A stretch of DNA of 64,000 bases from Gloeopeniophorella convolvens (GCA_022496205.1 WTXD01000064.1:62001-126000), one strand, 5' to 3'. Numbered from the stretch's first letter, positions 34,102 through 45,961 are shown. Made by a program: numbers and translations. The notes: generated from the sequence alone by a model not told the origin.

Positions 34102-34302
34102 ATGCGCACATTCTTTCTGAAATTCCTCCTTCTGGCGCTCGTTGCCGTCGCATCGGCAGGTGACGTTGCTCCCGAAGACAAGGCCAGAGGTGACGAAAGA
34201 TATAGTACCTCCCTCAGTGACGGACCGCTAACGAGCCATGCGAGAGCAGATGTCCCTTTAACCCCTGATGAGAGCGGCTTCTTTGCTGTTAACAGTGATT
34301 AG
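34102..34302 (+). CDS. small secreted peptide, 47 residues (array member 12)
   Basis: Exon 1 (34102-34189, 88 nt) encodes an MRTFFLKFLLLALVAVASA signal peptide and the propeptide GDVAPEDKAR. The intron (34190-34246, 57 nt) is phase 1 with a GTGACG donor and GAGAG acceptor. Exon 2 (34247-34302, 56 nt) encodes ADVPLTPDESGFFAVNSD. The tail closely matches member 5 on the other side of the locus (P-[D/E]-E-[S/T]-G-F-F-A-V-N), and exon 2 has the same length. The unspliced frame is also open. No cysteine. Function unknown; predicted secreted. Confidence 0.82.
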   Translation: MRTFFLKFLLLALVAVASAGDVAPEDKARGDERYSTSLSDGPLTSHARADVPLTPDESGFFAVNSD

Positions 34303-34309
34303 GCCCGTA

Positions 34310-35386
34310 TACGCGGCCTCCGGCCTCAGGAAGCGCAGCAGAGATATGCGGTTGGGAGGGCTGTTCACCCAGTTAACGTTGTAGTGAAGTGGCAAGAGGA
34401 CAATGCGATGATGCTTTGCCGTACTCTGTCATTCGGTCGTCTAATTATTGCTATCAAGATTTCTATGATGGGATCATCATGCTGAACCACGGCGTAGGGT
34501 CCCGGCGGCGATGTGCCCCCCCCCCCCCCCGAGATAGAGAGCGCCCTGAGAGCGACGCATGGCTGCCTCTCGAACAGAGGGTTAGCGCGAGGTTTTGCCT
34601 ATGATCGCGACTCATTCTGGGGATGTTATTTTATCCCGAAGATCCGGTATTGAGGAAATTGCACCATAAGTCGAGCAGCGGCGTGAAGGCGGCTCAGAAA
34701 GCCCGCTTCTCGCCGGTGACATCGGTCCTCCAAGTGTGCGGCCTGGGAAAGGGGCGGTTCGCTTTATTTCCAACAAGTACTACGTACCATATGGTCAAGT
34801 ATTCACTCACTCATTCTCTGGATTGATTGACTCGAAAAAACTGGTGCAACGGGGCAACGGAATACCGCCGGCGATTTGGCACCCGACCATCTGCATCCGG
34901 AGGCAAGCAGGTTGCGCACTCATCCCATGATGGAGAGAAAGCTGGACGTTGAAATTGGAGGCAAATTTGGTAGTATTTCTCGCGCGGGCCTTCCACAGCG
35001 GTTATTCGTACCCAGTGATTATTTCAGAGCAGTTGGTCGGGCAGCTAAGGAGGGTCAAGAGGCTTGCTCCCACTGGACCTAAAATGAATCCCACGCCGAG
35101 ACTATGGCAATCACGTGCCAGTCTCTGAGTTGAGGTTGAGCAGGGTTTCGGAGTTTTGGAGGGCTGGGCCGCTCCTCTCCGATTCCCTTCAGATTATTTC
35201 CCTCCAGCCGAAGCACCAGCGGAAAACGTGTCGAACACGTCCGAGCGGGGAGTTTTTAGCAGGAGCCTCGACGGCGCGCGCGTTGTGCACCTTGTGTGCA
35301 CCTCCCCGCGTAATCATCTCTGTTTGAGTTCGCCAATTGTTCGAATGATTACATAATCACAATTTGGGCCGTCGCCCCGCAAACCC
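34310..35386. other. intergenic before the KDZ transposon
   Basis: No supported gene; contains a C15 run at 34,516. Confidence 0.45.
34516..34530. repeat. C15 homopolymer run
   Basis: Fifteen consecutive C. No function assigned; the run length may be unreliable in the source read. Confidence 0.85.
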
Positions 35387-35752
35387 ACCTGACCCTCTAC
35401 TTTGACCTATCGACTTGGGCCGGTACCGAGGGGGGTGTATATCCACCCAATTGGGGTCATCAGCCACCCATTTCGCAGCCCGCACGGGCCGCCCCATTGA
35501 GATTTCCATATTCGGAGATGCTTCTCCGTACCTATCCGCGTGACCTGCGTGTGTGCCGTGCATGTGTGTGTGCATGCACGTGCCCAGCCCACTCTTGCTG
35601 ACCTGGTTTAGTACTACACGCATGCCCGCGCGCGCCCAGCCCAGCCCGCCAGCTACTCCTTCCCATCCTGTATGCGCGTCTTTCGAGCCCAGCCCATTGA
35701 ACCTGCTGAGGAGTCTGCACTGCGGGCGCGCACACGCATGCCCAGCCCAGCC
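35387..35752 (+). repeat. left terminal inverted repeat
   Basis: Reverse complement of 45,962-46,327 with a single A/G difference found near its inner end. After this point the two sides keep the same repeat style but no longer align base for base. Confidence 0.88.
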
Positions 35753-36630
35753 TGCGAGCCGACTTGTTTGGTGTGTGCGTGTATGCGCGCGCCCAGCCCA
35801 GCCCGCTCGCTCCCTTTTCCCATCTTCAGTACTTCAGTGCGCGCATTTCTCGAGCCCAGCCCGCTTTTACCTGTCGAGTCGTACTGTGGCACGCACGTGC
35901 ATGCCCAGCCCAGCCCGCTCGCCGGCCTGTTTGGTGCGTGCGCGCATGTGCGCGCCCGGCCCAGCCCGCCCGCCAACCTGTTTGGTACATGCATGCGCGC
36001 GCCCAGCCCAGCCCGCGTCGTCTGTTGGGTTGCGCTGTGGGCGCGCACACGCGCGCGCCCAGCCCGGCCCGCCCGCCGACCTGTTTGGTGCGTGCATGCA
36101 TGCGCGCGCCCAGCCCAGCCCGCTCGCCAACCTGTTTGGTACATGCATGCGCGCGCCCAGCCCAGCCCACGTCGTCTGTCGAGTTGCGCTGTGGGCGCGC
36201 ACGTGCACGCCCAGCCCAGCCCGCCCGCCCGCCTGTTTGGTGCGTACATGCATGCGCGCGCCCAGCCCAGCCCGCGTCGCCTGTCGAGTTGCGCTGTGGG
36301 CACGCACGCGCCGGCCCAGCCGGCGACGCAGCCCAGCCCGCTCGCCCCCGTATGGTTGCGATGACCCGCGCCGGTATTCCCTGAGCACACGCCCAGCCCG
36401 CCTCTCCGCCCAGCCCAAATCCCTTGTGGGCGCGTGCGCAGGCCCAGCCCACAACGCAGCCCGCCCCGCTTGTCCATGTGCTGTTCCTAAGCACCTGTCC
36501 AGCCCATTCCCCGCCCAGCCCGTTTCCCGCCCAGCCCGCTGTCTTTTCCGGGTTGTGCGCCCGCGTGCAACCCTGGGTCACGCGCCAGCCCAGCCCGTAT
36601 CACTGCCCAGCCTGCTCGTGGCTGCAGGTG
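35753..36630 (+). repeat. left subterminal repeat array
   Basis: Many copies of GCCCAGCCCAGCCCG, separated by alternating purine/pyrimidine stretches such as GCGCGCACACGC and CATGCATGCGCGC, and by a repeated CCTGTTTGGT spacer. The long open frames found here are a by-product of the repeat. Such subterminal repeats usually bind transposase. Confidence 0.8.
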
Positions 36631-36767
36631 CGTAGATCATTGCTCCCCTTTCGCGAGCCCAGCCCTTATACCCACATTCTGCCGGGTAGCGTGGGTAACT
36701 GATCAACAGGATGCGCGCACAGCGCAGGATCCGCGGCGCCACTATCGTTCCTCTTCCCAACCATAAC

Positions 36768-39700
36768 ATGGCCCCCAGAAAAGCCAGGGTGCAGGTTGCA
36801 TCGACGCACAAGTTCCATAGGCGTTCTATACGTGATCCAGCGGGCGGTCCCTTACCTTCCATCCCCCAGCTTCGCGCACAACGCTTGAACCAAAAAGCGC
36901 AGGAAGAACTCGACAGCGTTTTCGACGACCGCGCGAAGGGCGCGTATGCTAGTGCGTCCGCAACGCCTGTCACATTCTCTCGTTCACGGACAATCGTCTG
37001 GCAGGGCTTTCACTCGGAATGAAGCGCACGAAACAACAAGCATCCGAGGGATCGCCAGCTAAAGAAATGAACGGTTCACAAGTCGAGGACTCGATGGACT
37101 GGGAACAAGTGCCACTGGACACAGAGCTTGAAGTCTCTGGTGAAGGAGGTGAGGTCGAGCACCTGGTGGAATATATCGGGTACGTGCCACCCCAGATTAT
37201 TGTCATTGTATATCGCCTCTTGACTAAAATCCAGATCTCAAAAGCGCCGTAACGCGCAGACGTGGTCCAGTCGCCTTCGGAGTGCCGAGGAAAAATGGGA
37301 GGGTCAGATTGATGAGCTGGTTGACGCATACCTTCTGTTCAGAAATCAAGGGGCTGCTGGCCGGGCACAGTACCCTGACGTTGACACCTTCCAGCTGCCG
37401 TGTATCGATGCGTTCGGTAAGTCACGTCTGACGAGACTCGCGGCATATCAGTTGACTAATGCAATAGGTTCCCTCAGAATTTTGCTCTAATCGCGCATTT
37501 CTTCAACTTCCGGGTTGTCCGTGTCCCAATATGAACATGCTTCGGCAGGGCTGCCTCAGCTCTAGTCCGACGCGCATTTCTTTCACGATAACGTTGCGCA
37601 CCCTGGAGCTCTATCGCGTCCTGCGTGTACGCCAACCACGTCTTAGCATCCAGGCATGGGTGCGAGCGTTGTGTGACTTCCATAATGTCATTATCACACG
37701 CCTCGCTTGATGCTATAGCCGACCTATTCTCAATCGCATTCACAGATCACCTACCAACGCAGCTATTGGCAATACTTCTCCGACACCTTCGACGTGTACC
37801 TCAAGATCAAGTCTGGGGTGCGCGCTCGCATACAGGAAGCTCTGAAGCGGACAGATCCCAACTGGCGGATCACCCACTCCTGCCCTTGTTGCCAGAACCA
37901 GGTATATTTATGTTCCCTTTAGCATGGACCCTTCCTAACGAGTCTTTGACAGCTTCCGGAAGAGGAACCGCTCGACGTGTCAGTGATGGGCGTGATGGAC
38001 GGAAATCAATCCCTCAAGCGTGTCCGCATGCGAGATGGTGCTAACGCCGATCCACGAGTCTTTAAGAGCGACTACTTCATCCCAGAGGATGAAGTTGACC
38101 GATTCAAGCACGATGTGAAGCCGAGGAAAGAAACGACTCGGAAAGAGGTGCGACGCGACTATGCTTCCACAACCCATATTCTGGCGCTAAGCCATGATAG
38201 GTTCCGCGCGGATCCGCGCACGAAGAAGCTCAACTGACAGCCCCCAGGGCGTGGTCCAAAGATGACGCAGAAGCCACGCCTGCTGATGGCGATTATGATA
38301 ACGCCACCTGCACCGAACGGTGGAAGGCGGCGCAGGACGACAATCTCAAACGCATGTGGTCCATCTACCGTCAGACCGGCATCTTTGTGTCTGCCTGCCG
38401 CCATGGGATGATCTGGTTCATCACGGATATGATCGAGAGTGGAGAGTTGTAAGTATTTTCTTTCCTATAAGTAGCTAATATTGACACTGTCTATCAGGGC
38501 AAAATATCCCCTCGCCGTCGTGCATCGGCTTCTGGACGTTCTTCCAGCTCGGCCGGGCCTTGGGTACGACATCGGCTGCTCATTCACCGCCACCATTTCA
38601 AAAAGTTCTCTCGCGGACAAAGCCAAGGCCAGTTCTCTCTGAATGGTCGTTCCCGCGTTCCACGGCTACGCACACAAGCGTCTCTGCCAACTTTCCTTCC
38701 ATCCTCTTTTCACGCCAGGTTTCGGGATCGAAGACTTTGAGACAGCGGAACGAATCTTCGCGTCGTTCAACGGACTTGCTAACATCACGCGATACGCATC
38801 AGAATACCATCGCCACCAAGCTATCGACTTGTATGCTCGGCAGCACGATGACATAAGTACCAGGAGCTCTGTAAGTGATAGCTGGATCGCCTTTAGCATG
38901 CATACTCATGGACGCCAGCGACCTTCCTCTTAGGAAACTACGAGCAGATCAATGGCATCCTCGACGAGCTTCCCCAAGTAGTCGCAACGCTACAAAGGGG
39001 TAAGACTCTAGAAGATACGAACTACCACCAGCATATGCAGAACGAGCGCAAGTACCTCCTTTCTCGTCAAGTTGAATCGCAAGAGGACGCGTTTGCATGT
39101 AACTACATGGAGCATCTTCTCCTCCATGAGAAGGCGAAGTGAGTCTGTGGTTTCACTACGCAGCTATGCCTTTACTGAATAACATTACATATTGCTATCT
39201 CCAGAAAGATCTACTATCAGTCCCTTGTTGTCCGCACGACTGATGCCGCCCGCGGCTCCAAGTTGGAAGAGGACGGGAGCCTGATGGTGCGGCATGCTTT
39301 CGAGAACCTCAAGTTGATCCAAGATGAGCTGCATGTCTTCGAGACGCAGCACAAGTTGACGAACAGATGGACCTCAGACATGCCGGAATGGAAGGAGGCC
39401 GCGAAGTACCTGGCGACCCGCGAGTACCAGAAGGCCCTCGCGAAGCTCGAGGGCCTTGTGGTAGCGCGTCTGTTTGAACTTCACAAGGCAGGACTATCCG
39501 GAACAGGTGTGTCACATCCCTTTTCATATTGTTAGAAGTCCTGTAAGTTCATTTTCATGGAGGCTACAAACTACGTATGCATATCAACAAGTCCCTGAAG
39601 ACTTGCTGCAAGGCAATTCAAACCGCTTTGCGGAAGTACAACGAAGCCGCGTTGCAGCTTGGGCGCCCCTAGCTCGAATGGCGGGACATATCTACCTACG

Positions 39701-40197
39701 GCAGCCTCGCAGAATTCGAACTGTTACAAGAAGGCAGAGAGGATATCCGCCGGCAGCCCTGGGCGGAGAGTACCAACAGGCAAGCCGCGTTGCACTCCCT
39801 CAAGATTGAGCGTGCCAAAGAAGAGCGAACACGTCTCAACGTCGAGATTGCGCGCCTCGTAGACTGGATGGCTGCCGATGAGCGCGCACATAACGACGCG
39901 GTCTCGAGCCTCCGCGGCTCAAATTCTCCGTTGGCTGTGGAGGTGGAAGAATCTCTGGCGCGCCGCGTCTGCCAGAATACTATCCATCGTGCGCGCATAC
40001 GTCACATTTATCAACTCACGCACTATACAGGAGGCCTTGGTCTCATACCGAACGTTGAGGGTGACCCGGTTGGACCAGATGCATCAACATCCGCCCCGCC
40101 AGTTGAGGAGGCAGCTGACGCAGAAGAAGATGATTTTCTTGGCGACGAGCTCGATACCTTTAACGGGTTCTTAGAGAATTTGAGTCTCGCGGATTGA
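36768..40197 (+). CDS. KDZ transposase
   Basis: Starts MAPRKARVQVASTHKFHR and continues through many short exons. Recognisable blocks in order: TWSSRLRSAEEKWEGQIDEL and VDAYLLFRNQG; the cysteine-cluster region with QGCLSSSPTRISFTITLRTL and LSIQAWVRALCDFHN; the catalytic part with RLLDVLPARPGLGYDIGCSF (first Asp), FHGYAHKRLCQLSFHPLF, EDFETAERIFASFNGLANIT and ASEYHRHQAID; then QDELHVFETQHKLTNRW and a C-terminal block ending FLENLSLAD. This order is diagnostic of basidiomycete KDZ transposases with an N-terminal CxC cluster. The transition near 36,950-37,025 could not be spliced cleanly, so one exon edge there is uncertain. It cuts and moves DNA ending in the inverted repeats that flank this element. 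Confidence 0.88.
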
Positions 40198-41146
40198 TGT
40201 ACTGTTAGCATGTACTAGATGTCATTGTAAACTGAATCGCTAGATGATGTGGAGATGCCGGCGGTAGGTCACCAAAGCCAGAGAATGAAGAGAGAGTTGA
40301 GTCGTCAAAGTCGCTCGTTGGCACGGCTTGAGCTTGAGCACGCGAAGTGGCTAGGATGCGCGACACGCTGTGGGGTTCGCTCATTAATTGCGCGAGAAGT
40401 CATGAGCTGTGCCAGACACAGTAGCTGTACGTGATCTAGTACGGCACCCTCTAGTACATGTGATATGCTGGTCTCATGTGAGAGCACCACGGCACGATGT
40501 CGTACGCCGGTTCCCATGCGACTTCAACACCCCGGCACAAGTCTGTCAGCTGCCACCTCCTGTCTCCCCCAACGCTGCTGCATACAGCTCGAGAGATTCT
40601 AAGCTAAGTACCTGTCCAACTCCTGGACAAGATAACGAGGTCATCTGACGTGCTGAATGGGTGCATGATGGCATCGCGCGCGCCTTCGCTCAGCGCCTGT
40701 CATGCCAATGCTTCACGCCGAACAGGAATTACTACCGGTCTGGTACACCAGTTAGCGCGCCATGCTCGAGCTCTGCATTCTCAAGACAGAGCGATTACCT
40801 TGGTCGTTCCTGCATGGTCTCTACGAAGCAACTCGGATTGGCACGCTGTCGTAGGGCGACAAATAAGGCAGCTGCATCGCTCGCGTCGTCGCTTTCGAAC
40901 CACACGTGTGTATATGGTTCTGGTGCGTCTCACTGCTACAGAACGCGGATTGCCTATGTCAACTTGACTCATTACAATACTTTGTGCCCCAAACGTGCAC
41001 CGTCGTTATCAGGGCGCAAGTCCGTTTGCTTTACAAAGTCTCGCCATGCTGGTGCTTGGCAGCGACTCATCTGAGGTTCACCTCCCGCTTGCCTCCCGCC
41101 GTCCTTTCCACTTTGTTTCTTTCGCTACTCTTGCCTCGTCGCTAAT

Positions 41147-42602
41147 ATGTCTGGTGACCGCGGAAATCAAAACAACGGCGAGGATCAACGCGATGTGCCG
41201 CACCCTGTCTGGGGCTCGGCACACCCGGCCACCATCGATGAGATCGTTGTGAGGCTTCTCTCGCAGTTCCCAGAGATGGAGTATGAGCCTACCTTCGCCG
41301 CCGAGATCGCCAGGGCGTCAATGCTTGGTCTCGCGACAACAACGTCTATCCGAGAACCCTTCAGGGGTTTCATGAGGGATACATCAGAGACGCGAGAATC
41401 AGGAACAGGATCCGAGAAAGGATGATTGAATCTGCCCTCGACGTGGTGAGTGAAGGTCGCCCCCCTGTCGTCAATTGCAGCTAATATACCTCATGATGTT
41501 TAGTGCACAGGACTGGAACGCCTATGCGGGGTTGGGTTCCATCTCGTGCTGTTCCAAGGGAACAACACCGGAGCTTGGCTAGGTCCCCTCCCCAACAAGT
41601 CAATCTCGACCCTACCAACATCGCGTCCACAGCAGCAACATCTTCAGGTCAGACCGGCGCATCTTTCAGAGCAGCCTTTCCGACATCGAGTACATCTGCC
41701 GCCTCCATCTGGGCCCTTCGTTCATGCAAGATTGGCGTCTCCGGGCGGTTTCCTCACGCTATCTGAGCGCGGCTTCATTGAACACTTCGCCAGTGCCGAG
41801 GACGGAGTCGGTAGTCCCTCGCCGTGCTGGAAACAATACCGGGAACAATCAGGAGCAAGTCCCTCTCGCTCCCCCGCTTAACAGTAGCACTCCCCCGCGG
41901 CAAGACTCACCATCCCCCTCTAACGACAGCGAGACTCCCGTGTCTTGGGAATCCCTGAACTCATTCATACAGGCGACTTTCCCTCCGGGTCGTGTTGCTC
42001 TCGCGCGGGAGCTCGTGCCGTTGCCTCGCCGCGATCCGGTGCGCAGGCTGGCTCGTCTGCCCGCCCAGTCACGCCACCCCCATCCTCATCTTCCACTGCT
42101 GCCCAAGTTCCGGTCTCTCCTACCAGCGGCATTGCTTCGCGCATGGAGACGATGGCGATGTCCACCCATCGTGGCAGATCTGTCATGACTGCCTCGGTGC
42201 CTGGCGCCGCGCGTGCGCCACCGCTGCCGCTTCCACCACTACTACCGCCCCTCCGCTGCCCCCACTGCCACTCCCGAACCCACTCCATCCATCAACCCGC
42301 CGTCGTTCCCGGAACGTGGCTGGTCTTATCGTTTCCAACCAATGACCGAGTTGCCGCCCCTCGCCATTGAGTTCCTCTCGGTACTCAACCGTCCCCTTCT
42401 GCGGAGGAAGTCTTGGCCATATGCCAGGTTTGCATGCCGGGGACGCGCGAGCAAGCATTCATAACATTCCTCGGCCTGAATCTCCCCGCGCGAGGGCTTT
42501 GGCGCAATATATCGATGGCGCGGCGCCGTAAGTCCGATCAGAGTATGCATGCTAGCGCGGATCGTTTTCAGCAGGAAAACAGACTCACGTTCTGGATGTG
42601 AT
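41147..42602 (+). CDS. transposon cargo gene, Ser/Pro-rich protein of unknown function
   Basis: Starts MSGDRGNQNNGEDQRDVPHP with VRLLSQFPEMEYEPTFAAEI, then (after a frame change) VYPRTLQGFHEGYIRDARIR. A long Ser/Pro/Ala-rich middle follows, and then a C-terminal block with LAICQVCMPGTREQAFITFL. I could not splice all parts into one frame without guessing, so the gene may be split by introns or partly decayed. It lies between the transposase and the third gene, all on one strand. No known domain was recognised; nothing about function can be stated. Confidence 0.35.
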
Positions 42603-42745
42603 GTGCGGTGAGTTTGTCCGGGGTCCTATGTAGTCTTTCTGATTTCCTTCTTGACCGTTTGTTTGCCATTGGTGTCGCGTCGCGTCGCGTCGACTTCTGT
42701 ACAGTTTTTTGTTGATGATTCGCCCAGCCTTGCCCAGCCCTGTCA

Positions 42746-42753
42746 TATATAAG
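42746..42753 (+). promoter_or_regulatory. TATA box of the third transposon gene
   Basis: TATATAAG, 111 bases upstream of the chosen start at 42,864. Confidence 0.5.
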
Positions 42754-42863
42754 AGCGCGGACCGCAGTATACTGTCCCCATCCCCCCCTTCCTAGCGTCT
42801 TTCTGCTCCGTCCCCGCTCTCATATCCGATCCTGTGACTTGTATCTACTCTCTTTGTCCTGCA

Positions 42864-45089
42864 ATGGGAATTAACACCACTGAAGACTCAAAGAAAAAGG
42901 AGCGCGCACCAAACGCACCGAAGAGCGATGAACAGCGGCAGCGCGATAGTGCCGTCGCTGCCGCCAAGAAAGTACACCTCAACGCGGCTGTAATGGCTGC
43001 AGCGGAGGCTATTGATAAGATCATCGAAGATCTTGCGGATGCCAATGACATCCACCTCTCATATGCAAGCACTCTTGTGCATCACGGTGGGCGGGTCTTC
43101 AAGGAACGCCGCCGCCCCTCAATACAGAATGCATTCAGCTACTGCCACGCTCGTGTCGAGGATGGGCGATGTAAGTACCAGTTTTATTAGTCCTCAATGC
43201 CTACGCTCAATAGCAATTTTGTAGGGACTGAGGATGATGAGCGCGAGGCTGTTGTTAAAGCCGTCCGCATCATCAAAGGCTGCAGCAACTCTGACTACAA
43301 ACAGCTCTCCGACGACGACAAAGCCGTTCTTCTCGGCCTCCTGCAGGAGAACCGTGACAAGAGGGACACGGGTGTTGTCGGGCAGCCGCAGAGGCAGCAA
43401 CAGGATATCCGAACCACGACAGATAAGATCAGCATCGAGGTACGTCGTATTTAACTCCAATATGGTGAGCGAACTAATTAAGAACATTGAATCTAGCTTC
43501 AGAATCTTCACGATCGCAGCAACTTCGAGTATATCTTGATTGGCACGCACACCGACCCTAAAGCTTCTGGAGAATGGGTTCTCCAATTATCTACAATGGG
43601 CGGCAATTTTATCAAGCAACGCCTCATGTGCGATCCATCTACTCTTGCAAATAGGTTTGACGGGTACGCAAAATGTTATGCCACAGATAGTAAGTTGTGT
43701 TCTTCATCAAATCAGACGTATTTCCTGACTGTTTATCTCTCGCTCCCTTTTCAGAACTTGGGATGGGGGCGGTAATTCCACCCGCACTAAACAAGGGTGG
43801 AGAGGTAAAAAGCAAACTCAAGACCGATGAAATCATGCCCGACCTACGCTCCCAGTACTGTAAGTTTATCAATCAATGGCGTGCTATACATCTAGATCTA
43901 ATTATCTATAGTGCGGGTCACGCGTCTTGATCATTGTCCGCGCTTCGAATGGAAGAAGTGGGCGGCCGGGACGCCTGACAGCAATGGCGTCGTCTTAATC
44001 GGGTGGCCATTGACAGATACGGAGCCGATGGCGCTGTCCAAGATCACCACAAACAAGAAGATGGAAGCGATCTCCAAGGCCATCAAGATGGGAGAGTGCC
44101 GCCTGGAGCTCGCCGTCGACAATGCTGCTCCAGGAAAAGCAGTGCCGAAAGCTGGCACGCGGTCTCACAATACAGGTTCGTACCTGTAGCATACCCAATG
44201 TCCCATGGAGGCTGACATATTACGATCAGAAACAGCGTTTGACAAGTTCATGAATCATCACGGCGGAACTCTCATCAAATTCGGCGATGAGCCAGATGTT
44301 TCAGCAAGCAAGACGCGCAACAGTCGCAAGCGCAAAAGCGAGTCGACCAGCGACTCTAATCCCCGTCCTCTCTCTGGCGAGAAGGAGAATATTCCGCCCC
44401 CTGTAGGACTTGAAGAGCGACAATCAAAGCGTCTGCGCCCCCACGCGCGTCCCGTGTTCTCTGCGCGCAGGGACACTCCCGAGTCTGAAGACTCCGCCAG
44501 CGGATCCGATCTTTGGCTGCCCAGCGGCGGTTCCACTCGCATCATCGCTTCTAGTGCCACCCCTCCACCGAGCACTCCTGGCTCTGATGCGAGCTCCCTG
44601 GACACCGTCCCCGCTAGCCCGCAAGCTGCTGCATTTGAACTTATGCAGTCATTCACAGACCTGAATGCTCTCCCAACCCCACCCGTTGCACCAGATGCCA
44701 CTCCGGAGGCTGCCACCTGGCAACTCCTTGGCAACTCCTTCCCATCCATTCTCCCAGCAGCACCTTCCAATGCTGCTCTACTAGACACCGCCCTGCTCCC
44801 CACCGGCGACGCGCCCTCCCTGTTCCCGCCCCCGCCCGCCGCACCCGCCGCGCCGTCCATTGGACCCTCGCCACCAGATGCACCTTCCGAAAGCGATCAA
44901 CTCACCACGCCCGGTCACGGTTTCGCATCTGACGCTACCGGCGGGCAGGATGGGCCAGCCTCCAGCATGCGAACCCCGGTCCATGGTGGCGCCAGTCTCG
45001 ACGATCTCCCTTCTAATGACTTCGAGCTTGGAGGCACCGGGAGCGACTTGGAAAAAGGCACCGGTGATTTGGAGGCCTCCGAGGTCTAA
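42864..45089 (+). CDS. transposon cargo gene, conserved-looking nuclear protein of unknown function
   Basis: Starts MGINTTEDSKKKERAPNAPK and has at least six exons separated by 50-65 nt introns. The amino-terminal part is helical and charged (AAVMAAAEAIDKIIEDLADA). A middle domain has NFEYILIGTHTDPKASGEWV, LGMGAVIPPALNKGG and FEWKKWAAGTPDSNGVVLIG. The last exon begins FDKFMNHHGGTLIKFGDEPD and has a strong nuclear-localisation-like patch (NSRKRKSES), followed by a long Pro/Ser/Ala-rich tail ending DLEASEV. The frame is well kept through every exon, which argues for a working gene. I recognise no known domain. Its place inside the transposon ends marks it as cargo or an accessory transposition protein. 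Confidence 0.65.
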
Positions 45090-45242
45090 GTAATCACGTT
45101 GATGTGGCAAGCGACTGACTAGTAACGCTCGGACTATGTATTGATCGCACCTTTATATTCACTGCTTCTTGCTTCTTGTTCTGGCGGGGCGAGTTTGTAC
45201 TGATGATATACACATGATGTATCTACAGACGTTGAAGTATTC

Positions 45243-45259
45243 ATATATATATATATATA
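45243..45259. repeat. AT microsatellite
   Basis: Uninterrupted AT dinucleotides between the last cargo gene and the right repeat array. Confidence 0.85.
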
Positions 45260-45269
45260 CTGGTGGGCT

Positions 45270-45961
45270 GGGTGTGCGTGCCACGCCCACGCTAATCACG
45301 TTTGGCACACCGGACTGGGCCACGCCCCGAACGTTTGAATTCGGACGGAAGCGGGCTGGGCTGGGCGCACACGTTCGCACCAAAGAGATTGCGGGCGGGC
45401 TTGACTGGACTGGGCACGCGCATGCGCACGCGCGCCCGCAGCGCAAGTGGGAAGGTGAGGCGGGCTGGGCTGGACGCGCATACGCAGTCACGCACCTAAA
45501 CAGGCCGGCGGGTGGGCTGGGCTGGGCGCGCACGCGCGCGCCCGCAGCGCAAGTGGGAAGGTGAGGCAGGCTGGGCTGGGCGCACGTACGCGCGGCACGC
45601 ACGTATACAAACAAGCGGGCGGGCGGGCTGGGCTGGGCACGCGCACGCGCGCCCGCAGCGCAAGTGGGAAAGTGAAGCGGGCTGGGCTGGGCGCGTGTGC
45701 GCACGCACGCACCCACCCACCCAAATAGGTCGGCGGGCGGGCTGGGCTGGGCACGCGCACGCGCGCCCGCAGCGCAAGTGGGAAGGTGAGACGGGCTGGG
45801 CTGGGTGCACGTGCGCACGCACGCACGCACGCACACACCGAAACAGGCCGGCGAGTGGGCTGGGCTGGGCACGCGCGTGCGGGCCCACAGTGCAACTCAA
45901 CAGGTAAAGCGGGCTGGGCTCGAGAGATGCGCGCACCGAAGACGGGAACAAGGAACGAACG
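45270..45961 (-). repeat. right subterminal repeat array
   Basis: Repeats of CGGGCTGGGCTGGGC with a recurring CGCAGCGCAAGTGGGAAGGTGA unit spaced about 110 bases apart, written here on the plus strand. It is the inverted counterpart of the left array in style but has its own unit, so the two arrays evolved separately inside the shared ends. Confidence 0.78.

Noticed and set aside
1796..34302. Tiny peptide genes as mating pheromone precursors
   Set aside because: None of the spliced products ends in a CaaX box, and all have classical signal peptides, which basidiomycete pheromone precursors lack.
1796..34302. Tiny peptide genes as classical dikaritin or MSDIN precursors
   Set aside because: There are no repeated cores between Kex2 sites and no conserved MSDIN-type leader or follower. 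Only a looser relation through the UstYa-like neighbours is kept as a hypothesis.
35553..36635. 360-codon plus-strand open frame and several long frames on both strands
   Set aside because: They lie wholly inside the CCCAGCCC repeat array and terminal inverted repeat. The length comes from the repeat having no stop codons, and the same frames reappear in the inverted end.
45243..45259. AT tract as an origin or promoter
   Set aside because: A simple dinucleotide run between the last cargo gene and the repeat array; nothing else supports a function.
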